64,000 nt of DNA from Leidyana gryllorum EB-2025a. Its lineage: Eukaryota; Apicomplexa. Position 1 is the stretch's first letter; every line of letters begins with the position of its first letter. The notes under the pieces were generated by a model that made no database searches, was not told where the DNA came from, and saw only the letters and a program-made list of their open reading frames with translations. Below, piece after piece: positions 24,112 through 35,621 of the stretch. Where the stretch lies: contig JBLWGC010000104.1 of NCBI GenBank assembly GCA_048772705.1, positions 62,001-126,000 of the forward strand, given 5' to 3'. Both the position numbers and the translations under genes were made by a program.

Positions 24112-27100
24112 TTACCAATTACGGTTACTGGATATTTGCAGTGAGTTGCGACTTCGTGAACGAGCTTCTTCCCCTCCGATGATGGGTGTGAATGGCAGAG
24201 CAAGAAGTTCTTGGACACTCAAACCTGCTCCCGTCGCTGCTGGGACCGATGTCCGCTCGCTCGGCGTCGGACATTCCCGTCGGCTAGATGACAGCTCCTT
24301 CGGCAACATTGTCGTCTCGTGGCCATTCACCATTAGATTCTCGCTCGTCCACCGCTGGACAACCGACTTTGGCGTCCCTGCACTCGGCGATGCTCCACTG
24401 CTCTCGGCCAATGGCTGCCCAGTTGCCTTGAACTGCCTTCGCAGGTCGACACCTGATGCAACACGCAAGGCTCCCCTCCAGTCAAACACGCCAGCAGAGC
24501 TTTGGGTTGACATGCTCGTTCGTATGGGCGTCGGCATCAGCTGGTATACGTTCACTTGACCGCAACTCCCCAGTGGCCATCCACCGGGCTCCTTCCCTTC
24601 GGCTTCGCGTAGATTTATCATAACCACGTTGCCCATCAAACTCTGCCACTCCGCCCACTCCTTGCGAGCTTGCTCCAGGCGCTCCGTGTACCGCTAAAGA
24701 CGTTCAGCATCGTCAAAACCAAGTATGGTGGCAACATATATCATCCAACATCCAAAACATCATCTGGGGGGCTCTTGTCAACGCACGGAGGTCACACTCA
24801 ACACAACAACCATTTACACTTATTTACACATATATCATCATCGAGCTGGGGCGATAACATATAACATAATTTACGCCAATATGGCATCATCTATATACCA
24901 CCAACGTCACGCTCTGGGTGTGTCTCCTGTGCGCACACACTTTCCGCACACGCGCGCTCGGCGTCGAAAGTGAGCACGAACACACCCACTGAGAGTGACA
25001 AAGGCCAAAATGCAAGTTTGCTGACGCGTATTATAGTGGCGAATGGTTATATAACCATTTGCTTCACTGGGGTGAAATCTGTTCTGAACACATTTTGTTC
25101 GAACCAATAAGATCAATCAAGCTTTGCGCGTGGTGCTCTGACACTATTCAGTCGGTAGCACACGCAACACACAATGCAGAACACATAATTAGTTCCTTGT
25201 GACGCCTTGATATGTCTTGTAGACAAGGACGCAACCACAATTCGCATGTTGACGCCACAATCACAGATACCATATGTACAAGTATGACAGTCGCGTGTGG
25301 AAATTGAACGTTCTGTTTTCCGAATTATATGCATGATCTGCTTACTTCCGTATAGAGAGCCTGATAGTCGGCTGCCAGCGAGGGAGGCGCGTGAGGAGAT
25401 TGAAGGGTGATAGGAGTTTCCTCAACCCGATCTGCGATCAAGTCAGCCACGTGATGCCATGTTCGGCTGCGAATACATCTCTCCTCATTCCGGAGGCGCC
25501 TACAATTTGTGGATGCGAAATGAGTCTGGCGATGCACCAAGAGCCCACTTACCGCAGTGCTCCCCGCTCCTTGACTGAATGAGACAGGCTTTCTCGCTCA
25601 TCTAGGGCGGGTTCAGAGTTAGGCTCCTCTTTAGCAGCCTCTTTTAATGACTGGAGGGAGATTGACACGACTTCTTGCGATACTTCCTTTTGCCATGGAA
25701 GTCCCACCGCACGAAGGGCAAAGTGCTTCTCCATAATCTCTTCGATGAACGTTCGTAATGCGGGATTCAGTTTCGGAGCAATCTCCGTCGTCAGCTTCCG
25801 AAGAAAAGTGCGCCGGACGTTGCGGTCTGATAGCCATTAATATGTCTTTAGTATCAGACGGATCGCAAGCGATACCCCGATCATAATAACAACAACAACA
25901 ACAACAACGCGTAATCACCATAAAGCATTCGAACGACTTATCGTTCTTGATTCATAAGTGAGGTGAATAAGAGGCTGCCTGCACTTGACCGCTCCAACTA
26001 ACCTCTCCAGAACACCCACACACCCACACACGCAATGCACACCCTTCACACAGTGTGAACGGCTACTCACACACTCACACACTCGGGGACACTCGCACAC
26101 ACACCTGCTTCTACGCACACAAAGCTCACCATGTACACGAAAGAAAGTCAAAGCGTTAGCAGCCTCTGATGTCGGCTCGAGACCAGCAATAGTCTCAGAT
26201 ATTGTCGCTTCCATGCAATAAAATCGGGTAGTAATAACATGTAGTTGGGAAAGAAGGTGTAGGGCGGGATCACGGAGGAACCCGTATACTCTGGGAGCTT
26301 CCAGAGTTCGCGTGCAAGATAGGAGGTTGTAGATCTCGGGGGGAAGGTACAGTGAGCCTTTGGCGCGCAAGGCCACCGATTGTTGTGGAAGTGTCTGTGT
26401 GGGATCCGTTGGAGGGCGCAACTCCTGGGAACGCAGGAAGACATCTTTGAGGGGGAGTAATGACCGGATCTTGTGAGAATCCACCTGGCATATATAGTCG
26501 ACTAAGCTCGCTTCCGGTGCCACCAGAGGTTTCAAGGCAAGGATAAAACTGACGCATTCCCTTTCGGCGGGAGGCATAGCCTGCAGCGCTTTCAATGTGG
26601 ACACGTCCACGTCCTTGCGGCTAGCCTCGGTCGACGGCCCCTCAGACAACCTGCGGAGTTTCGGCGGACGGCCGTGTCTCCATATGTCCAATGTGAGGGG
26701 GGGTCTGCGTCGACTTGGACTCTGTAACCTCTTGCGAGTGCTCGCGGGGGCAACACAGGCTTCGTGTTGCTCCTCCAAATAGGGCGGAGCTGATTCAGAC
26801 ACAGTCGGTGAGGCAGGTGAGGGGTTGTTTGGCTTCACCGTCGTACTATTAGAAGGAGGTGGTGGTGGTGGTGGTGGTTGTGTCACTTGGGTGCTGTCCG
26901 ACTTCAAATCGAATTCCAAAGAGGTCACATTCTTGCCTACGCGCCAGCCACCCCCAGTAGGCTTGGGTTTGGTGGTAGTGGTGAATGAATATGCACTTTC
27001 TCGGTTGAAGACTGGCAGGGCGCCTGGATCCTCATCTTCCAGTGCGCGACGAACGCGCGCCTGGCTCTGCGGACTCAAACGATCTAGATCCTGTTGAAGC

Positions 27101-27498
27101 CCCTCTTTCTCCCGTTGCATGAATTCTTGTAACTGTCGGGCTCCACTGGACTGTACGCTTTCGTCACTCAGCAGACTCGTCCTCAGATGATTCAACGAAG
27201 ACGCGTCTGAACGTGCACTGTCAACCACCGGAGATATCGCCATTGCTCCGGTGGGACGCCGGGAACCCTCATTTTCTGCCTCTCTTCCCTTCCGGTTTCG
27301 TCGGATATTCGACTGCCGGGGACCTTGATCCTCAAGTGGGGGAGGTGGCTTGGGAATTTCCAGCCCTCGTTTTGGCCCTGTACTGCTCTTCTTCTTGGCA
27401 TTCTGGGCACCCGCTGATGTCCGGTTCTGAGCTATTGCTGGAGCCTTGGCACTGGCCTTCACCCCAACGTGGCGGCCCAACTCTTTTCTGAGCACCAA
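24112..27498 (-). CDS. Hypothetical protein with proline-rich region and helical core; start unresolved
   Basis: Four exons join in frame: about 27498-26130, 25841-25553, 25501-25333 and 24696-24112, for about 800 aa. The N-terminal part is basic and disordered (KRGLEIPKPPPP, an eight-proline run near residue 210). The middle is a hydrophobic helical domain (ECVSFILALKPLVAPEASLVDYICQ, KGSLYLPPEIYNLLS, FRVHDRNVRRTFLRKLTTEI). Exon 4 begins with a coiled coil (RYTERLEQARKEWAEWQ) and ends in a Ser/Arg-rich tail. The open frame has no ATG near 27498, so a short upstream exon is probably missing; the first internal ATG is about residue 86. Two introns are long (about 290 and 636 nt). A formin-like or cytoskeletal role is only a guess from the polyproline, and no FH2 domain is visible. 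Confidence 0.6.
24697..25332 (-). other. 636-nt intron of the hypothetical gene
   Basis: Bounded by GTAAGCAG and GAACGTCTTTAG. It joins YQALYTE to RYTERLEQARKEW in frame. The body is AT-rich for this window and has CA-rich stretches; no gene was recognised. Confidence 0.6.
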
Positions 27499-28262
27499 TC
27501 ACCATCATCGTCAGATCGCACACTCATCCGTGCACAAAAGTGATCATATCTCAACATTCCACACATATCAAATCATGTGGCTGCCGCCAAGCCGCGTCTC
27601 CATCCTCACGGCCAGTCTCACATACGAGACACCGACTGCCACCACCTATGTATGTTGGAACCCACACAGGCGCGCTTTCGTGTGGCAAACAACACACACT
27701 TGCCACATATGTGTGTGCGGGAAGCCGTGTGACATACGCCTATACACCGGCCACACGCCGCACACACACTTCCTACACACCCCCACACACAGACACGAAG
27801 AGGGTGGGACACACACGTGTGGCAGCCGTGCGACACACGACGTAATGGCACATGGGAACACTCCGCACACACTAACAAGCCGTTGCACACACTATGGGAA
27901 GCTGCGGGGCAAACGCGCACACAGAGTACAATGAAAGAAAGCTGAGTGCTCAGTTCGTGTGTGAGTGATTTGTAGCGGTAGTGGGAAGGGGAACGTGGCG
28001 AAGGCTGGCTGGCTCGCTCGCTCGCTCGCTCACCTCGGGGGAGTAGTGGACGGTTGAATACTCGGGATTCTCGTAGGTGGGTTTTCGGCATGATTGATCT
28101 GGGGACGCGCTATTGGGGGATCTCGTCTGAGTATCCTACCAGTGGCCCGAGAGGGCAATTGCTGCTAGCTCCAGCAAGCTTTGGTGGGGTTAATGGGGCC
28201 ATTGAAGTACAGATATACAGACGAGGCTGCAGGTTTTATCAAATCTCTAACTGCAACACGGC
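27499..28262. other. CA/TG-rich spacer between the cullin and the hypothetical gene
   Basis: Dense in CACACA/TGTGTG and CGCTCGCT repeats (27690-27930, 28010-28035), with one CACACGTGTGG palindrome at about 27811. A minus-strand open frame starting MPKTHLRESR at 28091 could be the missing first exon of the downstream gene, but no splice join that keeps frame was found. Promoter/5' UTR is likely. Confidence 0.5.
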
Positions 28263-31196
28263 TCAAGCAACATAGGTGTACACGTTTGACTGCCCCTGGC
28301 GTGTGAAAAGGTGTTAACCCTAACTATCTGCCGATTAGTCTCACTCACCTCTTCCTCCGAGCGCGCCAGGAAGTCTCGTTGCAGAAGACCTTCAATACAC
28401 TTCTTGATATCTTGAGGCTGAGGCTGAAAGAGACTCAAATGAGCGATCACTTCCGCTATCAGCTGGGCGTGTGTCAAAGACTTCCGCGCCTTCATGACGC
28501 GTACTATCGCGGCCTCGATGGCAATAGAGCGATCCTGCTCAATGTTGTCCTTCGGCTGACCCTCCTCCTGTAAAGGTACGGGCAACTTGAACCTTTTCGC
28601 CGCACAGGTGAACTCTTTGTTCGCCCGGAATGATGGGTTCTCGGGGTCCTCCGGGTTATCAATCTTCAGAACCACCGGCATTTTGCCATACAGACACCTG
28701 AAAAATCCACCACCATCACCATAACACCTGCCGCCACTCACTTGATCTGCTTCCGTAATGTTTGCTCCGGCAACTGAGTGCCCTCAGCCAAAGCCTGGAG
28801 TGTGACGTCCTTGCCGTTTCGGGTGGGCTCGTTGAACAACAGCAACAGAGCAGCTTGAAAACCGGTGCACACCAGATCATGCTCGCGCTTCAATCGAGCC
28901 AACACGATGGCTTGGGCTGCGCACATAAACAGATACCAACGAATCACTCCAAATCACACCGCTTACAAAGAGATGAGATCCAAGTTAATCTTCGATTGTT
29001 CGTCCGTGTGTTGTACCATTGCTTGAACCGTTCGATTCCCTCTTCTATTACACCGGGCAGCCTCATGATTGTCTCTGCATCGCGAAACAGAGAGTAAAAA
29101 CATACTTTTAGATACTCAGGCAGGTTAGCAAATACAATTAGATCCAGAAGAAGACGAAAGCTTCTTCTCGGGGAAGGCACTTACGTGGGTAACTCGGCCA
29201 GTGACCAGTGGTCAGCACCTGCACATTAAAGTCCAAGTGGGGCTGACTCAATGGATGCTGGCGCAGGAAGTGGGCGAAAGCCTCGCGAGGCTCATGGGTC
29301 TCGGCGCTGTCCGCCAACATTCCTTCGAGCTTGCAACTGAAACTATTGCCACATCTGACGGGTAATTACGGATGAGACACCAGACACCACACACGTGTGC
29401 TCACTCCTCTTTCAGCCGGGCCACGAGGTACTTTTCGGCCTCATGTGGCACTCCAGGCGCGCCAATGAGCCGTCTGGCAAGTTGTTGACGATATCCTTCA
29501 GCGAAAAGATCCTTATCCGTCAGATATGTGAACAGTTCGACGAGTTTGCGGATTTCGGCTTCCATTGCTTCTTGGGTAGCGGGTAGCGGAATTGAGGTGT
29601 TAGGTGGTCTCCTGATGAGCTTATCAGCGTAAGTGCACAAGAACGCCGCCATTGGGTATCCGCCCACTTCCCGGTTCATGATCTCCTCAAACGCTGTACA
29701 AACAGACAGATGCGGGGGCAGCAAAATGGGTTACCTTGTTTGAGTGCGCGAGGGAAATGATAGTCGCGTACACCACCGAGTCCATTACTGAAGACTTCAT
29801 CGACGTACTGTTTGTACTTTTGGTGAAGCTGAATAAGTGAGTGTACAAATTCGAGATCCGCGACATCATTGTTGCGGGTGAGGGAGGCAAATGCTCCTTT
29901 GACGATGGGTTTGGCCTTATTAGTGATAGCAGCAGACTTTGCATCGATGATCTTCTTGCCTTCTGCGATGACATACTGTTTGAAGACAGCAGCAATGGGA
30001 GGGAGTCCTTTGTCACACTTCCCGAACAAGTTGAAGCAGCGGTGCAGGTCTTCTTTGGCCTCATTCTGGAGGAGATAGTGGACAGCAGTGGGCATCTGTA
30101 GCAGGCGTGGCTGAGGTTTGACGAGCAAACACTCCTGTAGCGTCTTTTGAAGGACACAGAGCTCATTTCTGCGGCGAATGAGAATGTGGAAGAGGTCGGC
30201 GGTATACCCCTTACTCGAAGAGGAAGAGATGGCTTCGGGCTTCTTCATCTATCAATGCGCGTTCAGTGTGTTTGAGGTAGTCGGCGAAGCTAAGCGTATT
30301 GCTCCACACACTGGCCATCTGAGTGAAGAAACTTTCGGCGCTGCTTATGAGTAGCGGTCGGAGTTTCTCCTGGTAGACAGGTGTGAACTCTACGAGCATC
30401 CCGATCATATCAGTGACAGCCTTGACCAAATCCGCATCGATGGTAGATTGGTACATATAGGAGCCGCTGGTGCTGTCGCAGCTGCGATCGCAGCCAGTTC
30501 GTCTGTCTTGTTCGACCAAATCTAGCATGGCACGGAAGAGAGGTTCTGCTACGGGGGTGTATATCTGCGGGTCAGCATTGGATGATGAGGAGCGGAGGTC
30601 AGCAGTCAGTCAGAACTCACGAAGCGTTCCCACAGCTTTAGTGCTGTTTTGTCTAATGTGTCAAGTCCGGCCAACTTGAGGTAGTAGCGATCCAGATACA
30701 AGAAGAAGCGATGGAGGCACTCTATATAAATTGTGTGATTCCGCCACCTCCTAACCATATTCTTCAGGAAATCAACACCTGTAGGATGACATTCTCGTTT
30801 TATCGTCGGTTCAACCTGAGTGGGGGATAGATTGGAGTGACGAAGCTGGAACGCGCGGTCGGTATCTAACCTTCTCTTTCAGATACTGAGTGACGGATTC
30901 GCGATACCGACTGTACAGTTGCGGCGCATGTCCGTCTTTTTGAGTCGCCAGAGTAAAGACCGTGCTGTGATATGTGTGTCGGTCGTGTTGGCGGATAGTG
31001 TGGGTGCTCACGAATAGAGTTGAGAGTGTTGGTCATTGGTGAAGAGGATAGTCTTGCTGGATCCGTCGGGGTTTTTGATAGATTCGTATCGTGTCTGCCC
31101 CGTTTCCAGGTACTTCTCCACGATTTGAATACCTTCTTCGTTCACAAACCGCCACCCCTGGTCCATATCCATAGCCGCAGTCTCAAGTGGGTGCAT
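28263..31196 (-). CDS. Cullin-family E3 ubiquitin ligase scaffold
   Basis: About ten short exons. The N-terminus (GWRFVNEEGIQIVEKYLETG) matches the start of cullin repeats. The cullin-homology block is clear at 29724-29401: FLCTYADKLIRR, LVELFTYLTDKDLFAEGYRQQLARRLI, EKYLVARLKEE. Before the end come VTLQALAEGTQLPEQTLRKQIK and the neddylation segment IVRVMKARKSLTHAQLI, with the acceptor Lys in VMKARK, then the winged-helix end spliced to NVYTYVA and stop. It is nearest in feel to CUL1. It would assemble RING/SKP1-type ligases in nucleus or cytosol. The last intron (about 28280-28345) is needed to produce the conserved YTYVA C-terminus. Confidence 0.93.
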
Positions 31197-31236
31197 TTAC
31201 TCTCTCTGTGTGAGAAAGGTTAGAACTGTCTGTTTT

Positions 31237-34200
31237 TTATGTGCTACACCTATGCTCTACCATCCTCATCATGTCGTGGTACTGATACATATCCTGACTA
31301 AGCTGCGCAAACCCTCCCCATTCTTGAGCCTTTTGGGCCGAACAGATCTGAACAGACAGAGAATGACACAAAGCTCCCCCTCCAAAGCAAAATCTCACCT
31401 TGTAAGCAGCCTGTCTACGCTCCACTTTCTCCGACACAAACAGCTCCCACAACACACGAACGAACGCATCGTGTAAATGGTCGTGGTACACTATTGTCCT
31501 ACGGGACTTCAGCACATTCCGCATACGGATATCACACAATCCCTGAACCACCGTCGCTGCCACCACTGCTGGAATGAGCACACAATCGGGAATTGGCACT
31601 TCTGGACGACTGGCCGCCGTCTCTCTTGTCGTCTCGCCCTCAAACTCAAACTCGCCGCCACCGCCATAGTCCCATTCCTCGCCGCCATACGAGTATGAAT
31701 GATCCGCCTCGTTGCCACCGTCTTCGCCGCCCTCTGCCACGTCACTCATAAACGCTTCGTGGCCTGCGTCGGCCGCCTCGCCTTCGCCGTCCCCGCTAGC
31801 ATTGCCAACTACATTGTGGTGGAGCACCATCAGCCACGACCACACCCGCAGCCCGTCTTTGAAGGGATACTTGCGAGCAGGAAGTCGGAGCTCTTTCTCG
31901 CTCTGCTTCTTTCGAGCCGCTAATCGCTTCCGTACCGTCCGAGTGGCCATGATATATTGAGCTTTACACCTCCCCAACTCGATCGTATATATATTGTGAT
32001 ACAGTGACAGACCTTCAGCGGCCAAGTTACGTACTTCCTGGTCCTCCAGAGTCAGACCCATCACCAACGCTTCCAAGTGACGTCCGCGTAAACAATTCTC
32101 CAAAAACAGCCGCCGCTTCGCAAACTTCTCTTCCTTCTCGGTGAGGTCCGGAAACAGTCCACAGTCGCCCAACAGTGTGTCGTACACTTCGTCAGACTCC
32201 CAATTCACTCGTGTCCAAAACGGAGTGTTCATATACCACATCCGCAATCCACTCAGAATGACCATCAAACCGGCCCTCCACCGTGCAGTATCGGACGTCC
32301 TGATCAGAGAGTCAATGGTTCCACCATTGATGCAATACATCAGAGCACGAGGATCCAAGTCGGCTTCTGCTGCCGTCTCCGTCTCCGTCTCGGACGAGAC
32401 GGCGCCTGTGTTCAATGTCGATATCACTCGCGCTGCTACCGACTCCGCAATCCAATTCATCCTCTCCTTCCCGCGAACACCAAAAGCTGTCGCTGACAAT
32501 CTGATGATACCATTGAGCATTGCCGTCGAGAGGACTGTCTTCGTACGGGCCACAATGTCTCCAATACTCGTGCACAATGATGTTCTCGTCTTTTCATCGA
32601 CAGGGAGGGAGGTGGCGGTACTGACCAACCGGAGGAGTGTCTCCTCATCAGGAGTCACGTTGGAATGCCGATTGATAGCCCTCAGCTCTTTCATAAGCGC
32701 CGCCAAAGCTGACTGAACCTCCGAGGGCTCTTCCTCGTCCTGTTGTTTGTTGGAGGGAGTGGTCGGCTCAGACGGTTGTGCCACAGAAGCCTTTTCGTCG
32801 GTGGCGATCTGTTTGCGAGCTGCCCACTTTGCCAACTTGGAGACTCTCAGACGCTTCAAAGCTTCCGTCTCCTCTTTCACTCGAGTGAACAGCGGTCGCA
32901 CACTGAGCTCCAAGGATGTGAGGACACCCAAACCCTCACACAGAGTTCTGAGGACGTCTTCGATGACTTGTTGACTCGCCAATTCGCGGTCCCCGATGGC
33001 TTCCAGGAAGGAGTCTTTGCCACCAGTGAAGGGCATATGCAGATTGCGTCGTGGTATACAGCTCGGAGGGGTAACCAGCAAATGACACAGGAGCCCTCGA
33101 CTCAAAGCACTTGCCGTTAACTTCAAAGGACAGTCTTCCCACACCTCGAAAGCCAAGCGGTCACTGGCCACATTGGCTGTCACAGCCAACAGGAATTCTT
33201 GGCGCAGCCGCATCACAGGGCATTTGCCCCGTTGAGGTATGGATGCATACTGAGCCCACACACGCGCTTCGTTTTCGTCAGTGCAGACGCCCAACTTGAG
33301 GAATAACATCCGGAAACTCGCCTCCATTGATGGTAACAGCTTATCGGGTACCGCCTGAGAGGTCGCGATTAACATTGGAAAGTGCTGAATGCTTCTTGTC
33401 ACTTCAGTCAGTGCCGGATATGACCCGGGAGTATCGATCTGTATCATTGTGTGAGTCACAATCTTCAAAAAGAAAGCCGCAACCTCTATCGCCTCCTCTT
33501 CGTAGGAAGACTCGGCCAATGCCCGGAACAGTGTTGAGGGGAAAGTCTTAGCCAAACATAATTTCATTGTGAATGGCACATGCCGGGAGTCACCAATTGA
33601 GCTAAGCTCCTCAACAATTCCGGCATACTGCCGACTGAGCTCTCTGATGAAAGCCATCACAGCATACTTCTCCCCCAACGGCAAAGTCCGCCCGAACACT
33701 CCACCATCTGTCTCCAGCTTTCCGTCAGCAACGAACCGCTCCAATTGTTTCGAAACGCAACTCATTTCCCAATATTGTAACTCGGCTGGTCCTCTCGCAG
33801 CACCTGCTGCCTCCGTAGGTACAATGACTCCGGCCACCATGACGTCCTCATCCTCCGCCTCACCACAGGCCGCTTCTTCGTTCTCGGTCTCCTGAGGGTT
33901 CAAAGCCTTGAGCACTGCATCTTGATACAGATCCTGAAGCTTATATGCTAAGCTCGGGTTCAACCACGATTCGAAGGCATCACCAGACTTTCCCAGCACC
34001 CGCTGGCGGAGCAACGTGAAACGGATAGCCATCAGCAACGCCATCACTCTGCCCGGCTCTGCTGAGGTCGCCTCACTGATCCCCGCCGCAAACCGGGAAC
34101 GCAGCGGTGTCAAACAAGCCAAGTCAGACTTGACAGTCCCACTGACAGTGCCATCCAACGCTCGCGGATCTTGACTGACAGCCAAATTCTCGAGGAAGCG

Positions 34201-35556
34201 CTCATCTTCACCCTTATTGCTGTGAGATTTCGGGTCAGATGGGTAAGAAGGCTCCAAGAGACGTCCAATCCGTGGCCAATGATCCATCTCCATCTCCGCC
34301 TCAGACTCTGTCTCCAACTCCAGTCCAAGAAGGCGGAGGTCAGGACGCACTGCCAAACATAGCAGAGCCATCGACCATGCGGTCTCGTGGGGGGACTTGA
34401 GCCACTGTTCGGCCGTAGGACTGGTCGCAACATGCCGGCACCAGTCTCGGTAGGCCTCCGGTTGCTTGACTAGGATAGTACTCATCACACGCATCATCTG
34501 GGAAGAGTACAACACGTAAGAAGGTAACCGTTTCATGAACTCCAGCACTTCTTCACTTCGCCCAGCGAATGTGAAGTGGTACAGCAACCCACCTTCATCA
34601 TCTGATGATAAGAGAGCTTCCGCAAACTCCTTCAGTTTCTCCGGCTCCAAGTGCAGTCGTCGTGGCAAACTAGCCACATGTTTCAATGAATGCTTTCGGA
34701 ATGCTTCAGATAGTAACGCAGCCTTGGCCTTCCCTCTGCATTTGGACACCAACTGCGAGAACTTGGACAGCCACCGTAATGCAGGTTCCGCGGAGGATTC
34801 ACTTAGTACTGGTAACACGCTGAAGGCGGCTTCTATCATGGAGCGGCACTTCAGATCCGCAGGAGCGGCAGTGAATGTCTTGGCACAGTACCAAGCCACC
34901 TTGAGCCAGACATGGGCACATAGTGCGGTGATTTGATCGCCTTTACGAGTGAGCACACGTGTGTGGTCGCTGTCAGGATCGACGCCAATGGGGTTGACTG
35001 TCGCCGCTTGAGACGCCAGGCGGAGCCACAAGGCGCTTTGTGGACGAAAGGTCAAAAGGATGGCTCGAACTTGCTCTTGCTGCCGTGGATGCCATGGAGC
35101 GTCATCGAAAGCTGTCAAAAGGGCGTGGAGGAGATATAAGAGGCCCAGACCTCTCAGGTCCGAGGCCTTGCGGTCCGAGGCGAAGTTTTCAACCAGCTGA
35201 GGGACTAATGTGTCATGGGCGAAGTGGTCTGAGAGCTTGACACCCTTGAGTGCCAGGTGGCCTAACAAAAATGCAAGTCTATCCGCGAGTCCAGTTGGAG
35301 CTTGCAGGCTGGTCCAGTGGGTGGTGAGTGCCAGCCAAAGGTTCGTGGCTTCCACTCCATTGGGTGAAGTATCAATCCAGTGGCGGATTTCGGTTTGTGA
35401 AACAACTCGCTTGACTTTCTTAGAGGATTGTGCTTCAGAAACCAAACTTTCAGCGAGTGCGACTTCAACTTCCACCACAGAACTTCTTACGTCATCCAGG
35501 GACTTGGGAAGACCCACAGCCCACAAAGCCAACCTCTCCCCTAAGGACCCAAGCAT
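31237..35556 (-). CDS. Very large helical (HEAT/ARM-like) protein of unknown function
   Basis: One continuous frame of about 1,439 aa from an ATG at 35556 (MLGSLGERLALWAVGLPKS). It is Leu/Ala-rich and helical throughout with repeat-like spacing and no transmembrane segment. A Glu/Gly/Asp-rich acidic loop lies near the C-terminus (about 31620-31790), then basic RNVLKSRRT and WELFVSEKVERRQ. A potential 51-nt in-frame intron (about 31347-31397, GTGAGATTT to GTTCAG) lies near the end, so two lengths differing by 17 aa are possible. Size and helical solenoid fit proteasome activators (BLM10/PA200) or Ecm29-like proteins, but I see no diagnostic motif. The frame stays open for 152 codons upstream, but that stretch overlaps the divergent UAP gene and is unlikely to be used. 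Confidence 0.75.
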   Translation of the reverse strand: MLGSLGERLALWAVGLPKSLDDVRSSVVEVEVALAESLVSEAQSSKKVKRVVSQTEIRHWIDTSPNGVEATNLWLALTTHWTSLQAPTGLADRLAFLLGHLALKGVKLSDHFAHDTLVPQLVENFASDRKASDLRGLGLLYLLHALLTAFDDAPWHPRQQEQVRAILLTFRPQSALWLRLASQAATVNPIGVDPDSDHTRVLTRKGDQITALCAHVWLKVAWYCAKTFTAAPADLKCRSMIEAAFSVLPVLSESSAEPALRWLSKFSQLVSKCRGKAKAALLSEAFRKHSLKHVASLPRRLHLEPEKLKEFAEALLSSDDEGGLLYHFTFAGRSEEVLEFMKRLPSYVLYSSQMMRVMSTILVKQPEAYRDWCRHVATSPTAEQWLKSPHETAWSMALLCLAVRPDLRLLGLELETESEAEMEMDHWPRIGRLLEPSYPSDPKSHSNKGEDERFLENLAVSQDPRALDGTVSGTVKSDLACLTPLRSRFAAGISEATSAEPGRVMALLMAIRFTLLRQRVLGKSGDAFESWLNPSLAYKLQDLYQDAVLKALNPQETENEEAACGEAEDEDVMVAGVIVPTEAAGAARGPAELQYWEMSCVSKQLERFVADGKLETDGGVFGRTLPLGEKYAVMAFIRELSRQYAGIVEELSSIGDSRHVPFTMKLCLAKTFPSTLFRALAESSYEEEAIEVAAFFLKIVTHTMIQIDTPGSYPALTEVTRSIQHFPMLIATSQAVPDKLLPSMEASFRMLFLKLGVCTDENEARVWAQYASIPQRGKCPVMRLRQEFLLAVTANVASDRLAFEVWEDCPLKLTASALSRGLLCHLLVTPPSCIPRRNLHMPFTGGKDSFLEAIGDRELASQQVIEDVLRTLCEGLGVLTSLELSVRPLFTRVKEETEALKRLRVSKLAKWAARKQIATDEKASVAQPSEPTTPSNKQQDEEEPSEVQSALAALMKELRAINRHSNVTPDEETLLRLVSTATSLPVDEKTRTSLCTSIGDIVARTKTVLSTAMLNGIIRLSATAFGVRGKERMNWIAESVAARVISTLNTGAVSSETETETAAEADLDPRALMYCINGGTIDSLIRTSDTARWRAGLMVILSGLRMWYMNTPFWTRVNWESDEVYDTLLGDCGLFPDLTEKEEKFAKRRLFLENCLRGRHLEALVMGLTLEDQEVRNLAAEGLSLYHNIYTIELGRCKAQYIMATRTVRKRLAARKKQSEKELRLPARKYPFKDGLRVWSWLMVLHHNVVGNASGDGEGEAADAGHEAFMSDVAEGGEDGGNEADHSYSYGGEEWDYGGGGEFEFEGETTRETAASRPEVPIPDCVLIPAVVAATVVQGLCDIRMRNVLKSRRTIVYHDHLHDAFVRVLWELFVSEKVERRQAAYKVRFCFGGGALCHSLSVQICSAQKAQEWGGFAQLSQDMYQYHDMMRMVEHRCST

Positions 35557-35621
35557 CCACTGTTTTTTTTTGACAGTTTGAGGATGGAAGCGACTATTTC
35601 GGTAGGTTGCTTGGGGAGCGG
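35557..35621. promoter_or_regulatory. 65-bp shared spacer between divergent starts
   Basis: The only sequence between the ATG of the large helical protein (minus) and the UAP ATG (plus). It includes an eight-T run (about 35572-35580). It must hold both 5' UTRs and core promoter functions, or these overlap the coding regions. Confidence 0.5.

Noticed and set aside
23900-24559. 219-aa plus-strand frame
   Set aside because: Lies opposite exon 4 of the minus-strand hypothetical gene, which joins in frame to upstream exons.
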